A stretch of 64,000 nt of DNA. Source: Prevotella melaninogenica (lineage in GTDB: Bacteria > Bacteroidota > Bacteroidia > Bacteroidales > Bacteroidaceae). The notes under the pieces are model-generated. The model made no database searches and was not told the DNA's origin. It was given only the letters and a program-made list of their open reading frames with translations. Shown here piece by piece: positions 1-8,814 of the stretch. Location of the stretch: NCBI RefSeq assembly GCF_013267595.1, contig NZ_CP054011.1:820147-884146 (forward strand), read 5' to 3'. Each line of letters begins with the position of its first letter. Position 1 is the stretch's first letter. Both the position numbers and the translations under genes were made by a program.

Positions 1-375
1 ACAGAAACAAATAAGATTGTTGGTATCTGTGTCAGCTACGATGGAGCCAAACTTAAAGAACTAAGAAAGGCTTTCATTGATGCTGCCTTGGAGGCTTTCG
101 GTCGTGACTTTTCTGATATGGAGGACGAGACAACAGCTGGTGAACTATATATTGACTCACTTTGTGTTGACAATTCTTTCCGTGGACGAGGGCTTGCTAA
201 GCAGCTACTTGAAGCTACAATAGAGAAAGGAAGAAAGATGAACCTCCCTACTGGATTACTTGTTGACATAGGAAACCCACAGGCAGAACGACTTTATCAC
301 TATGTAGGATTCGCATATATGGGTGATAATCAATGGGGAGGTCATAAGATGAAGCACCTACAAAAGTCACTCTAA
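1..375 (+). CDS. GNAT family N-acetyltransferase (5' end missing)
   Basis: The reading frame is open from the first base of the window, so the start codon lies to the left; at least 124 residues are present. The acetyl-CoA binding signature is visible as R-G-R-G-L-A after the hydrophobic strand ELYIDSLCVD, which is the classic motif A of GNAT enzymes. The C-terminal part (FYHYVGF-like: RLYHYVGFAYMGD) fits the usual end of small ribosomal/small-molecule acetyltransferases. Substrate cannot be told. An internal TTG at base 88 is not a believable start because it would remove motif-supporting strands. No terminator was seen before the downstream B12 promoter. Confidence 0.85.
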   Translation, partial: TETNKIVGICVSYDGAKLKELRKAFIDAALEAFGRDFSDMEDETTAGELYIDSLCVDNSFRGRGLAKQLLEATIEKGRKMNLPTGLLVDIGNPQAERLYHYVGFAYMGDNQWGGHKMKHLQKSL

Positions 376-431
376 AATCACATTTCAACAGGTGATAAGC
401 ATTATGCTGTAAGTAGAAAAGTACACCTTTA

Positions 432-463
432 TTTGCCTATCTCTCGCCTTTGTCGTATCTTTG
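432..463 (+). promoter_or_regulatory. Promoter of the cobalamin uptake operon
   Basis: A TTTG at 432-435 and a TATCTTTG at 456-463 are separated by 20 bases, matching the Bacteroidetes primary sigma consensus (TTTG, about 19-21 bases, TAnnTTTG). The predicted start of transcription falls at about 470, exactly where the riboswitch aptamer begins. Confidence 0.75.
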
Positions 464-468
464 CATAT

Positions 469-634
469 GCAATAGGTTCATTACTATCATGATTAAAAAG
501 GGAAAGCGGTGTAATTCCGCTACTGTCCCGCAGCTGTAAGTTGTCTCTCATTGGTAAGCTGATACCACTGGTGAATATAAAACCGGGAAGGTGCTTACCT
601 ACATTGGATAACAAGTCAGAAGACCTGCCATTGC
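469..634 (+). promoter_or_regulatory. Cobalamin (B12) riboswitch
   Basis: The conserved core is clear: AAAGGGAA, then GGTGTAATTCCGC, ACTGTCCCGCAGCTGTAA, CCGGGAAGG, and the B12 box AGTCAGAAGACCTGCC at 614-629. The closing stem pairs GCAAT (469-473) with ATTGC (630-634) and AGGT (474-477) with ACCT. A hairpin of the form CCCT...AGGG follows at about 647-661, between the aptamer and the start codon at 695, and is the likely expression platform. Known behaviour of the class is to turn off translation or transcription of B12 uptake genes when the cofactor is plentiful. Confidence 0.95.
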
Positions 635-694
635 AAGTCATTGCATCCCTCGAGGAAGGGCACTGCATAGAACCATTTGATTACAGAATGAGAT

Positions 695-2674
695 ATGAGG
701 CAATTGGCTTCTTTCTTACTTTTATTGTGCCCACTCGGTGCGATAGCACAGACTATTGAATCAGACACAACACAAACCATAGAAGAGGTTGTGGTCAATG
801 GCTTTCGCATTTCTGGAAATGTATTGGCAAGTTCGCCAGTACAGACACTTTCACATGCTGATATGGAACGACTTGGCATCCACGATATGGGCGATGCCTT
901 GAAACGCTTTGCAGGTGTACAAGTGAAAGACTATGGTGGTGTAGGCGGTATGAAGACGGTTAACATCCGTGGACTTGGAGCTGGTCATACGGGAGTCGTT
1001 TATGATGGTGTTCAGGTGGATGACTGTCAAAGCGGACAAGTAGACCTATCTCGCTTTACCCTCGATAATATCTCACTCATCAGTCTTCAAATTGGTCAAG
1101 ACGACAATATTTATCAGAGTGCAAAGTCATATGCTTCTGCGGGAATGATTAATATTAATACACTGCAAGGCTATACAGACCGTAATAGCGAATCAACAAG
1201 AAAGAAGACAGAACTTTCCACAACCATCCGTACAGGTAGTTACGGTCTTTTCTCACCTTCCCTACTCTTCCACCAGCAGTTTTCACGGCTTGGCATTGGG
1301 GCATACGGAAGCTATGAAAGGGCTGATGGCGTTTACGCTTTCAAGTTGAAAAATGGTGTCAAGACTATCAATGAACGACGTAACAATAGTGACATTGAGA
1401 CTTGGAGAGGAGAAATTAACCTTGATTATCAGTTCAATGATAAGCAAATACTGAAGTGGAAGACATACGGTTTCACCTCTCATCGAGGCTTACCGGGTGC
1501 AGTCATCTACGATAACACCTACTCTGCTGAACGATTAGTAGACAAAAATGTCTTTACACAACTATTCTATGAGAACCAATTTAGCCAGCATATCAAGTTG
1601 AAAGCAGCTGCTAAATGGAATTATTCATGGTCACGCTACTCAGATGTGCCTGCCAGTGGCTATAAAGAAGATATCTACCGACAGCAGGAAGCATACCTTA
1701 CAGCTACTTTATGGACTGAACCATTGCAGGGGCTTCACCTCTCTTTGGCACAAGACTATGCACATAATCATCTCTCAATGTCGCTTTCACAGGCTGCAAA
1801 CCCTACACGTAACTCCCTATGGACAGCATTGGCAGCAAACTATCGCATAGGTCAATTCACATTCAATACATCACTTCTTGCAACGAATATAACGGAACAA
1901 GTAAGATTTGGTAATGCCTCTGACGGCTTCCATCGTCTTTCGCCAGCCTTCAGTTTACAATGGAGAGCCTTACAAGACCTTCGTTTCCGCTTTGGATATA
2001 AGGATATCTTCCGCACGCCAACACTCAATGAACTTTACTATACAGGCATTGGCAATCGTCGATTAAACCCAGAGAAGTCACGTCTATGGAATCTTGGTGC
2101 AACCTATTCTCACACCTTCAATCACACCCTTCAGCTTTCGTTGACGGCAGATGGATACTTCGGTAATATCACAGATAAGATTATTGCAGTACCAAAGATG
2201 TTCTACTGGCAAATGATGAATGCTGGTAAGGTGCGACAATTAGGGCTGGACATCTCCGCTAATGCCGAGAAACGATGGGACAAAGACTGGACCCTCAGTG
2301 TGACAGGAAGCTATAGCATGCTCAATGCAACCGATAGAACTAATCCAACCGATATTTACTATGGACACCAGATAGCTTATACTCCACGCCATTCGGGTTC
2401 AATCAGTTCGCTGCTACATACCCCATGGCTGGACTTAAGCTATAATCTACTGTTAATGGGTGAACGTTATTCATTGGGATATAATATTCCTAATAACCGT
2501 ATGGCAGCCTTTACTGACCATAGTATCACGATTTCAAAGAATATAAACTTCCTCAAACAGGAACTGCATCTACAGTTTGACTTACGCAACCTTGGTAATA
2601 AAAACTATGAGGTTGTACGCTTTTATCCTATGCCAGGAACAAACTGGCGACTCTCAGTAAGTTGGAAACTCTGA
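695..2674 (+). CDS. btuB: TonB-dependent outer-membrane receptor, BtuB type (cobalamin)
   Basis: This is a 659-residue TonB-dependent transporter with a signal peptide (MRQLASFLLLLCPLGAIAQ), an N-terminal plug beginning near EEVVVNGFR, and a C-terminal 22-strand barrel ending in the aromatic tail SWKL. The plug has the expected NIRGLGAGHTGVVYDGV segment. Specificity for cobalamin is inferred from the riboswitch that directly precedes it and from the BtuG-like surface lipoprotein that follows 99 bases later. Length fits the small BtuB-like receptors (600-700 residues) rather than the 1000-residue SusC proteins. The start was chosen because it gives the signal peptide and lies just after the riboswitch hairpin. 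Confidence 0.9.
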   Translation: MRQLASFLLLLCPLGAIAQTIESDTTQTIEEVVVNGFRISGNVLASSPVQTLSHADMERLGIHDMGDALKRFAGVQVKDYGGVGGMKTVNIRGLGAGHTGVVYDGVQVDDCQSGQVDLSRFTLDNISLISLQIGQDDNIYQSAKSYASAGMININTLQGYTDRNSESTRKKTELSTTIRTGSYGLFSPSLLFHQQFSRLGIGAYGSYERADGVYAFKLKNGVKTINERRNNSDIETWRGEINLDYQFNDKQILKWKTYGFTSHRGLPGAVIYDNTYSAERLVDKNVFTQLFYENQFSQHIKLKAAAKWNYSWSRYSDVPASGYKEDIYRQQEAYLTATLWTEPLQGLHLSLAQDYAHNHLSMSLSQAANPTRNSLWTALAANYRIGQFTFNTSLLATNITEQVRFGNASDGFHRLSPAFSLQWRALQDLRFRFGYKDIFRTPTLNELYYTGIGNRRLNPEKSRLWNLGATYSHTFNHTLQLSLTADGYFGNITDKIIAVPKMFYWQMMNAGKVRQLGLDISANAEKRWDKDWTLSVTGSYSMLNATDRTNPTDIYYGHQIAYTPRHSGSISSLLHTPWLDLSYNLLLMGERYSLGYNIPNNRMAAFTDHSITISKNINFLKQELHLQFDLRNLGNKNYEVVRFYPMPGTNWRLSVSWKL

Positions 2675-2773
2675 GGAAAAAGTGGCAAAAAAGCAAAAGA
2701 GGAATGTGCAAAAATAATAAGAAAGAGAACAAAACAAGATAACAATAAATTATAAACAAAACAACAAGAAAAA

Positions 2774-3823
2774 ATGAAAAAGAATCTTCTTACACTTGGT
2801 GTTATTCTTATGTCAGCGCTTACATTTACGGCTTGTAGTGATGACAACGACTTTACTTACACACAGCCAGCAGTATCTAACACAGATGTATATGTTGCTT
2901 GTGCTGGTAACTGGAATCAAAACGATGGTACAGTGGGTATTCTCGACTATAACAGCGAGTCACGCCCAACTGCACCATACATCTACAGTGATGCTTATAG
3001 AACTCAGAATGGTAACGGAATCGGTGACGCACAAGACTTGATAGTCTTTGGCACTAAGCTTGTCGTTACTTGTACAACATCTTCAAAGGTTGAAGTTTTG
3101 GATCGAATGGGTAAGAAAGAACAAACAATTAAGTTGCACAATGCCAGCCCACGCTATTTGGCAACAGATGGTAATTATGTTTACTTCTCTGCTTACAATG
3201 GCAAGGTATACAAGATGAATCCTAACAACACACAGAAGGCATTGGTTGACTCTGTAGAAGTAGGCGATCACCCAGAGGCACTTTCTGTTACTAATGGTAA
3301 ACTTTATGCAAACATCTCAGGTTATGGTAATGGGAATACTGTAGCTGTTGTTGACTGTAACTCATTTAAGAAGACAAAGACACTTACCGTAGGTAAAAAT
3401 CCTTACAACCAGAGTATTGCTGTTGGTAGTGATATTTACTTTGTATCAATGTTCAACAATGATGATGCGCTTGTACAGAAGATTAATGCTAAAAACGATG
3501 AGGTTAAAAAGCTCTTCAAGGCAAGTTCAATTGCATACAGTGCTAAGAAGAACGCACTCGTATGCCTATATGCTACCTACTATGATACGAACAAGCGTTT
3601 CTTTATCTATGATCTCGCAACTGGAAAGGAAACCGACCTTGATATGACAGGCCTCAAGAATCCTTCACAGGTTAATGTTGACCGTTATGGTAATATCTAT
3701 GTTATAGATACCCCAAGCTATACAGCACCAAGTGAAGTATTCTATTACTCTCCAGAGGGCAAACTCATTCAGGGAAAAATTGTAGTTGGATATAGCGCAC
3801 AGAACGTTCGCTTTGCCAACTAA
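2774..3823 (+). CDS. btuG: BtuG-like surface lipoprotein, YncE-type beta-propeller
   Basis: The 349-residue protein has a lipoprotein signal with lipobox LTFTAC (Cys at about 21) followed by SDDND, the acidic stretch that marks surface-exported lipoproteins in Bacteroidetes. The rest is made of recurring beta-propeller blades (repeats such as YVACAGNW, KTKTLTVGKNPYNQ, NVDRYGNIYVID). In Bacteroides the lipoprotein BtuG is encoded beside BtuB, caps it at the cell surface and binds B12 very tightly; the same arrangement under the same riboswitch supports this role here. Function is inferred from context and fold, not from known binding residues. Confidence 0.82.
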   Translation: MKKNLLTLGVILMSALTFTACSDDNDFTYTQPAVSNTDVYVACAGNWNQNDGTVGILDYNSESRPTAPYIYSDAYRTQNGNGIGDAQDLIVFGTKLVVTCTTSSKVEVLDRMGKKEQTIKLHNASPRYLATDGNYVYFSAYNGKVYKMNPNNTQKALVDSVEVGDHPEALSVTNGKLYANISGYGNGNTVAVVDCNSFKKTKTLTVGKNPYNQSIAVGSDIYFVSMFNNDDALVQKINAKNDEVKKLFKASSIAYSAKKNALVCLYATYYDTNKRFFIYDLATGKETDLDMTGLKNPSQVNVDRYGNIYVIDTPSYTAPSEVFYYSPEGKLIQGKIVVGYSAQNVRFAN

Positions 3824-3935
3824 GATAAACTATACAGCCTGACTTTATGACTTAAGTAAAGCATCAAAATCATCATAAAGTTTTATACAAAACACAGACA
3901 CTATAAGGTCAAGGCTGTATAAAATTCGCTATAAA

Positions 3936-3981
3936 CGATAAATAGGAGGTGCATGACTTGTGCATCTCCTATAATTTTATC
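3936..3981 (+). terminator. Terminator hairpin after the B12 operon
   Basis: TAGGAGGTGCA (3943-3953) pairs with TGCATCTCCTA (3961-3971), extended by CGATAAA/TTTATCG outside. It may stop transcription of btuG; a second, looser inverted repeat (ATACAGCC...GGCTGTAT, 3833-3920) lies between it and the stop codon. Confidence 0.6.
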
Positions 3982-4060
3982 GTAGTAAAACACGATAATA
4001 GCTCTTCCCACCTTACAAATAACAGATTGATTTCAAAGCTATAAACCATCCTAATAATTG

Positions 4061-4104
4061 GTGTTAAGCCTGCGCACAATATGTGCTAAGCCTCCACACA
4101 ATGA
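4061..4104. repeat. 22-bp tandem array, GTGCTAA family (2 units)
   Basis: Two directly adjacent 22-base units, 4061-4082 and 4083-4104, share GTG(T/C)TAAGCCT and CACAAT at fixed positions. Each unit carries a GTG near its start and a CAC near its centre in imperfect dyad. The same unit type with the same period occurs at 31239-31282 and, on the opposite strand, at 59478-59543. The rest of the 735-base gap between btuG and nhaD has no gene. Confidence 0.7.
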
Positions 4105-4302
4105 TAAAGAAAGGGAAGAAAGCTTAATGATAGATTTCTTTTCATATAGAGAAATAAGCATAATGATAAGGCATGCTTTCAATGTAAAAGATAACCCTTA
4201 ACACTATTCACCAAAGACAATTCTGTATTTGTAATATTATATCCTCTTTCATTCCGTTTCTCTGCTTTCTTATAACAAAGCAATTTCTACAAAATAAGTT
4301 TT

Positions 4303-4384
4303 CCTGTCATTCCTATCATCTAATTTAACCATGCAACCTACTGATTTACATCACATTTACACAAAGTGTTAAAAGTGACAGCAA
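4303..4384 (+). repeat. Dispersed repeat with TGACAGCAA end (family B)
   Basis: The left part CCTGTCATTCC and the right part TGTTAAAAGTGACAGCAA form imperfect inverted ends about 80 bases apart. The right end is nearly identical at 31612-31630 and 32990-33007, and on the opposite strand at 16961, 45618 and 56698. Confidence 0.7.
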
Positions 4385-4469
4385 AACAAAAATAAAACTA
4401 CTTTGTTGTATTTTCGTAAGATGGAAAAGATTCTACTTCTTACTTTACCTCTCATTTCCTAAAGAATAG

Positions 4470-4526
4470 AATAAGCCCTCACCTATCCACATGATAATAT
4501 TCAGATTGGACAGATGAGGGCTTATG
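4470..4526 (-). terminator. Terminator after nhaD
   Basis: AATAAGCCCTCA (4470-4481) is complementary to TGAGGGCTTAT (4515-4525), a 12-bp stem with an internal second helix CTATCC/GGACAG. It lies 33 bases past the nhaD stop codon. Confidence 0.7.
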
Positions 4527-4558
4527 CTACTAAAATATAGTATTTTAAGAGTTAGTGA

Positions 4559-5944
4559 TTAAAGCGGAGTGGTAAAAATATATGTACGCATAATCCAGTA
4601 TGAAAGGATACCAGCAATATAACCTAAGAAAGCAATCCACGTAATACGCTTCATATACCAACCGAAGGTAATCTTCTCAAGACCCATAACAACAACACCT
4701 GCTGCAGAACCAACGATGAGCATTGAACCGCCGACACCAGCACAATAAGCAAGCAACTGCCAGAAGATACCATCCACTGCCATATCTGGCTCTATTCCGA
4801 TAGGATACATACCCATACTACCAGCTACGAGTGGGACGTTGTCAACAATAGCTGAAAGTACACCGATAATACCGGTCACAGCATAATGATTGCCATTGAA
4901 GGTTGTGTTCAGACCACTACCTAACTCCTTCAACACACCTACTTCCTCCAAACAAGCCACAGCCATCAAGATACCAAGGAAGAAAAGGATAGTAGACATA
5001 TCAATACGACTCAACAAACTACTTACACGTTTAGAGAACTGAATCTCATCACCTCTTTTCTTATGAAGATTACGATAGAATACTTCTGTCACAGTCCATA
5101 AAATACCCAATACGAGCAAAATACCAGCAAAAGGAGGTAAATCAGTAAAGAAGTGGAACAAAGGAACAGAGCAAAGACCGCCTACACCGATTGCAAAGAC
5201 AACCTTACGCTGGAATCCATTAAACTCCAAGACTTCGCGATCACCCGACATATCACTTGACATATCATCATACTGGATATTACCTTTCAAAAGCATCTGA
5301 AGCAAGAATGCTGGTATCAACATTGAAACTAATGAAGGAATAAATATCTCACTGAGTACACCACCTGCAGTTATCATACCTGCATTCCACAACATAATCG
5401 TAGTTACGTCACCAATTGGAGAGAAAGCTCCACCTGAATTAGCAGCAATAATAACTAACGAAGCGTAAATCATTCGGTCGTGCTTATCCTGTACAAGCTT
5501 ACGCAAAATCATAACCATCACAATACTTGTCGTTAGGTTATCAAGGATAGCAGAAAGGAAGAAAGTCATAAAGGCAATCTTCCACAACAGACTACGCTTT
5601 GTCTTAGACTGCATTACATTCTTTACCCAGTTGAAACCACCGTTCTGATCAACGATTTCCACAATCGTCATAGCTCCCATAAGGAAGAAGAGTGTGGTAG
5701 CTGTATCGCCTAAATGCTCCGTTATCAAAGTATTTACAAACGACACAACCTTATCACCTGTTCCCATAAAGTCTGGGTGCATCAGCTGTACAAACGGTGC
5801 TGGATCAAACATGTAAAGTGTCCAGCAGAAAACAAACATCAATAAGGCAACTGCTGCCTTGTTAACCTTAGTAAGGCTCTCCATTGCAATGAGCGCATAG
5901 CCCAGCACGAAGACTACAATAATCGCAATTGTTAGTGTAGACAT
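4559..5944 (-). CDS. nhaD: NhaD-type Na+/H+ antiporter
   Basis: The 461-residue protein is almost entirely hydrophobic, with about twelve membrane segments, and belongs to the ion transporter superfamily of ArsB/NhaD. Recognisable family segments include FFLMGAMTIVEIVDQNGGF, FLSAILDNLTTSIVMV and the late repeat GVLSAIVDNVPLVAGSMGMY; the two DN motifs in inverted membrane repeats are typical. It would expel sodium in exchange for protons across the inner membrane. It stands alone, with a promoter at 5979-5986 and a strong terminator behind it. Start codon gives the N-terminal membrane segment directly. Confidence 0.92.
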   Translation of the reverse strand: MSTLTIAIIVVFVLGYALIAMESLTKVNKAAVALLMFVFCWTLYMFDPAPFVQLMHPDFMGTGDKVVSFVNTLITEHLGDTATTLFFLMGAMTIVEIVDQNGGFNWVKNVMQSKTKRSLLWKIAFMTFFLSAILDNLTTSIVMVMILRKLVQDKHDRMIYASLVIIAANSGGAFSPIGDVTTIMLWNAGMITAGGVLSEIFIPSLVSMLIPAFLLQMLLKGNIQYDDMSSDMSGDREVLEFNGFQRKVVFAIGVGGLCSVPLFHFFTDLPPFAGILLVLGILWTVTEVFYRNLHKKRGDEIQFSKRVSSLLSRIDMSTILFFLGILMAVACLEEVGVLKELGSGLNTTFNGNHYAVTGIIGVLSAIVDNVPLVAGSMGMYPIGIEPDMAVDGIFWQLLAYCAGVGGSMLIVGSAAGVVVMGLEKITFGWYMKRITWIAFLGYIAGILSYWIMRTYIFTTPL

Positions 5945-5978
5945 AAATGATTATAATTTCTAATATTTTATTAGTGTA

Positions 5979-5986
5979 CAAAGATA
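5979..5986 (-). promoter_or_regulatory. -7 element upstream of nhaD
   Basis: CAAAGATA on the plus strand reads TATCTTTG on the coding strand, the Bacteroidetes TAnnTTTG box, 35 bases before the nhaD start. Confidence 0.55.
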
Positions 5987-6060
5987 CGCAAAAGATATGA
6001 GTTGCCTATAAAGAATTGAAATTAATTCTAAGAAAGATAGACTTATTTGGCAAATTGTAG

Positions 6061-6068
6061 TATATTTG
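6061..6068 (+). promoter_or_regulatory. -7 element upstream of the NUDIX gene
   Basis: TATATTTG matches TAnnTTTG, 52 bases before the start codon; divergent from the nhaD promoter. Confidence 0.5.
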
Positions 6069-6120
6069 CAAATAAAGCAAGAAGTAAGAGGTCGAAAATA
6101 ACCGAACGATAGATAAAATT

Positions 6121-6516
6121 ATGGAAAAGAAACATCTCAACGTTGTCTGCGCTGTTATTCATGACGGAGATAAGATTCTATGTACACAGCGATTGCGTAA
6201 AGGTCCTAATTACATTGCTGAACATTGGGAGTTTCCTGGTGGTAAAGTCAATGAAGGAGAAAGTGATCATGAGGCTTTGCGTCGTGAAATACTTGAGGAA
6301 ATGGACTGGGACATCTATGTCGGAGCAAAACTTGGGAGCGTTGAATATGACTATCCAGACTTTTCAATCTGCCTTACTGCCTATGACTGTATGGCACATG
6401 ACAATGATTTCAAGTTGCTTGCACATATTGATTCCTGCTGGTTGAAACCAGAAGAGTTCTCAAGACTCGATTGGGCTGAGGCTGATGCGGCACTCATCAA
6501 ACAGCTTTGGAAATAA
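6121..6516 (+). CDS. NUDIX hydrolase, MutT type
   Basis: The 131-residue protein carries a Nudix box at about residues 39-61: GGKVNEGE, then seven residues, REILEEMD. The usual final glycine of the box (REUxEExG) is replaced by aspartate, while the metal-binding glutamates are kept. Such enzymes hydrolyse nucleoside diphosphates linked to X; the short length and N-terminal VVCAVIHDGDKILCTQR resemble 8-oxo-dGTP pyrophosphatases and related (deoxy)nucleotide clean-up enzymes. It precedes the DNA ligase gene by 79 bases on the same strand, so a shared transcript is likely. Confidence 0.88.
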   Translation: MEKKHLNVVCAVIHDGDKILCTQRLRKGPNYIAEHWEFPGGKVNEGESDHEALRREILEEMDWDIYVGAKLGSVEYDYPDFSICLTAYDCMAHDNDFKLLAHIDSCWLKPEEFSRLDWAEADAALIKQLWK

Positions 6517-6595
6517 ACTCAACCACCTTTTCACAACCAACTTCTACTTATACTCATTTAGTACGATTTACCATCGTCTATCAACAAACAAAACA

Positions 6596-8617
6596 ATGAA
6601 CAAAGAGATACAATCACTTGTCAATCAACTTAATGCTGCATCCGACGCTTATTACAATGGTCGTGACGAACTTATGACAGACTATGAATGGGATGCAGCC
6701 TTTGATAAGCTAAAAAAGTTAGAAGAAGAAACAGGTATTATACTCCCCGATTCTCCAACACAAAATGTATCTGCCGATAATGTTGCCGGTAAAAAAGAAG
6801 TACATGAGTTCCCTGCACTATCCTTGGCAAAAACTAAGAAGGTAGAAGACCTTGCTAAATGGGCAGAGAATAGACCTATATGGCTCTCATGGAAGTTGGA
6901 TGGATTGACACTTGTTGTTACATACGATAATGGTAAACTGACAAAGGTTGTCACACGTGGAAATGGTCATATTGGCACCAATATTACTCATCTTTCTACG
7001 GCTATTGATGGTATCTTGCAAACCATTCCCTATAAGGGACATCTTGTTATTCGTGGTGAAGCTGTCATCAGTTATCCTGACTTTGAACAGTTTAACATGG
7101 AAGCAGAGGAAGAATATGCCAACCCTCGCAACCTCGCATCAGGCTCACTCACACTGAAAGACATCAATGAAGTAAAAGCTCGCCACTTGCGTTGGATTCC
7201 CTTTACACTTGTTTATGCGGAGGAGGAGATAAACTCTTGGGGAGGACGTATGGAATGGCTTGAACACCAAGGTTTCAGAGTTGTCGACAGAGAACTCATC
7301 GAACAGCCTACTATTGCCAACATAAAGGCAGTCATACATCATTGGACAGAAAGGGTAACAGGCGCAAGTACATCACCTTTCCCCTACCCCGTTGATGGTT
7401 TAGTCATCACTTACGACGATACCGTCTACGCTGCAACAGGTTCTGTCACAGGCCATCATGCCACACGTGCAGGCTATGCCTTCAAATGGCAAGACGAGAG
7501 TGCTGAAACAGAATTAAACTATATAGAATGGTCATGTGCTGCTTCAACTATCTCTCCAGTAGCTGTTTTTCGTCCTGTAGACTTAGAAGGAACAACCGTT
7601 AAGCGTGCTTCCCTTTGTAATATCTCCGAATGTGAACGATTAGGGATTGGTGATAAAGGAACAAAGATAGCTGTTATAAAGGCAAATAAGATTATTCCGA
7701 AGGTTATTAACGTTATTGAAAGCGTTGGTACTTTCCATATTCCTGAGACTTGCCCAGTATGCCATTCTGCAACAGAAGTTAGCGAAAGCGAGGTTAGCGG
7801 AACACGCACACTACACTGTACCAATACACATTGTCCAGCTAAACAGCTGAAGAAGTTTGGTAGATTTGTATCAAAAGAAGGTGTAAACATTGACGGACTC
7901 TCTGAACAAACCGTGCAGAAATTTATTAACCTTGGCTGGGTTCGTGAATATGCTGACCTTTTCCATCTTACAGAACATGCCACAGAACTGCGTACAATGG
8001 AAGGTTTCGGAAATAAGAGTGTCACTAAATTATTGGCTGCTATTGAAAAGGCTCGTAATGTTGAAGCACGTCGTCTGCTCTTTGCTTTAAACATTCCCCT
8101 TGTTGGACAAGATGTTTGTAATCGTCTTTTATCAGCATATCCATTGGAGGAACTTATTAAAACGGCTACAGGAAGTGCTGCAGAAGATGTCTTCTCAACC
8201 ATTGCTGGTATTGGACCTGAGAAGAGTGCAAGTTTTGTACGCTGGATAAAAGATACTGATAATCAGTCTATGCTACAGCATCTGTTAGTTGAGCTAAACG
8301 TTAGTCAACTTTCATCAGCACCAACTGGTAATAGTTGCCAGGGATTAACCTTCGTCGTTACAGGTGATGTTCATCATTATAAGAATCGTAACGAACTGAA
8401 AGCGTACATAGAAAGTCAAGGTGGTAAGGTAACTGGTTCTGTTTCTAAATCAACGAATTATCTCATCAACAATGATGTAGAAAGCTCTTCTGGAAAGAAT
8501 CAGAAAGCAAAGGAACTCTCTATTCCGATTATCTCAGAAGATGAATTCATAGCTCGCTTTACACAAGTTACAGCACCAGAAACACCTTCACAACCAACAG
8601 AAGGAAGTCTATTCTAA
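6596..8617 (+). CDS. NAD-dependent DNA ligase, divergent LigA-type
   Basis: From the ATG at 6596 the protein has 673 residues, the normal LigA length. Domains in order: N-terminal Ia domain (AYYNGRDELMTDYEWD, the NMN-binding region), adenylation domain with the catalytic lysine in KLDG at about residue 100, OB fold, a four-cysteine zinc finger (CPVC ... CTNTHC), helix-hairpin-helix region and a C-terminal BRCT domain (GLTFVVTGDV...). Several usually invariant segments differ: KLDGLTLVV instead of KLDGxAI, GTNITH instead of GEDVT, NPRNLASGSL instead of NPRNAAAGSL. It may be a second ligase beside a canonical LigA elsewhere. The longer frame from 6485 overlaps the NUDIX gene and adds no recognised residues, so it was not used. 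Confidence 0.85.
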   Translation: MNKEIQSLVNQLNAASDAYYNGRDELMTDYEWDAAFDKLKKLEEETGIILPDSPTQNVSADNVAGKKEVHEFPALSLAKTKKVEDLAKWAENRPIWLSWKLDGLTLVVTYDNGKLTKVVTRGNGHIGTNITHLSTAIDGILQTIPYKGHLVIRGEAVISYPDFEQFNMEAEEEYANPRNLASGSLTLKDINEVKARHLRWIPFTLVYAEEEINSWGGRMEWLEHQGFRVVDRELIEQPTIANIKAVIHHWTERVTGASTSPFPYPVDGLVITYDDTVYAATGSVTGHHATRAGYAFKWQDESAETELNYIEWSCAASTISPVAVFRPVDLEGTTVKRASLCNISECERLGIGDKGTKIAVIKANKIIPKVINVIESVGTFHIPETCPVCHSATEVSESEVSGTRTLHCTNTHCPAKQLKKFGRFVSKEGVNIDGLSEQTVQKFINLGWVREYADLFHLTEHATELRTMEGFGNKSVTKLLAAIEKARNVEARRLLFALNIPLVGQDVCNRLLSAYPLEELIKTATGSAAEDVFSTIAGIGPEKSASFVRWIKDTDNQSMLQHLLVELNVSQLSSAPTGNSCQGLTFVVTGDVHHYKNRNELKAYIESQGGKVTGSVSKSTNYLINNDVESSSGKNQKAKELSIPIISEDEFIARFTQVTAPETPSQPTEGSLF

Positions 8618-8642
8618 GATATAGATTCTATAAACAAATAAA

Positions 8643-8779
8643 GAGGGTGTATCAAAATGCAAATGACCATTTCTATACTCGGTTTTGAGTAAAGAAATGG
8701 TCTTTTCTTTAACTTTAGAAGAATCTTACATATAGATTGAAAATGTCAAGTTAATGATTTGTGTTTTGACACATCCCCT
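8643..8779 (-). mobile_element. MITE-like inverted-repeat element (family C), deleted copy
   Basis: The ends are GAGGGTGTATCAAAA and TTTTGACACATCCC, an imperfect inverted repeat. Inside is a hairpin GACCATTTC ... GAAATGGTC whose loop contains CGGTTTTGAG. The copy at 12456-12635 is the reverse complement with about 43 additional bases. It contains no gene and sits in the gap between convergent genes (ligase and HU). Confidence 0.75.
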
Positions 8780-8814
8780 ATGTAAAGATTAGAAAGTCAC
8801 AATCGTTCGTCCGC

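Noticed and set aside
429..879. Short open frames across the B12 riboswitch
   Set aside because: They overlap the conserved RNA and the btuB start and have no recognisable features.
3832..3921. Attenuator or second riboswitch after btuG
   Set aside because: The inverted repeat ATACAGCC...GGCTGTAT has a loop of about 70 bases and no conserved core; it may be chance or part of the terminator region.
6485..6595. N-terminal extension of the DNA ligase
   Set aside because: It overlaps the NUDIX gene and encodes a Phe/Tyr/Thr-rich stretch unlike LigA; the ATG at 6596 fits the family start.
7519..8202. 227-residue open frame opposite the ligase gene
   Set aside because: It is antisense to a well-supported coding region with conserved domains; serine- and leucine-rich composition is typical of shadow frames.
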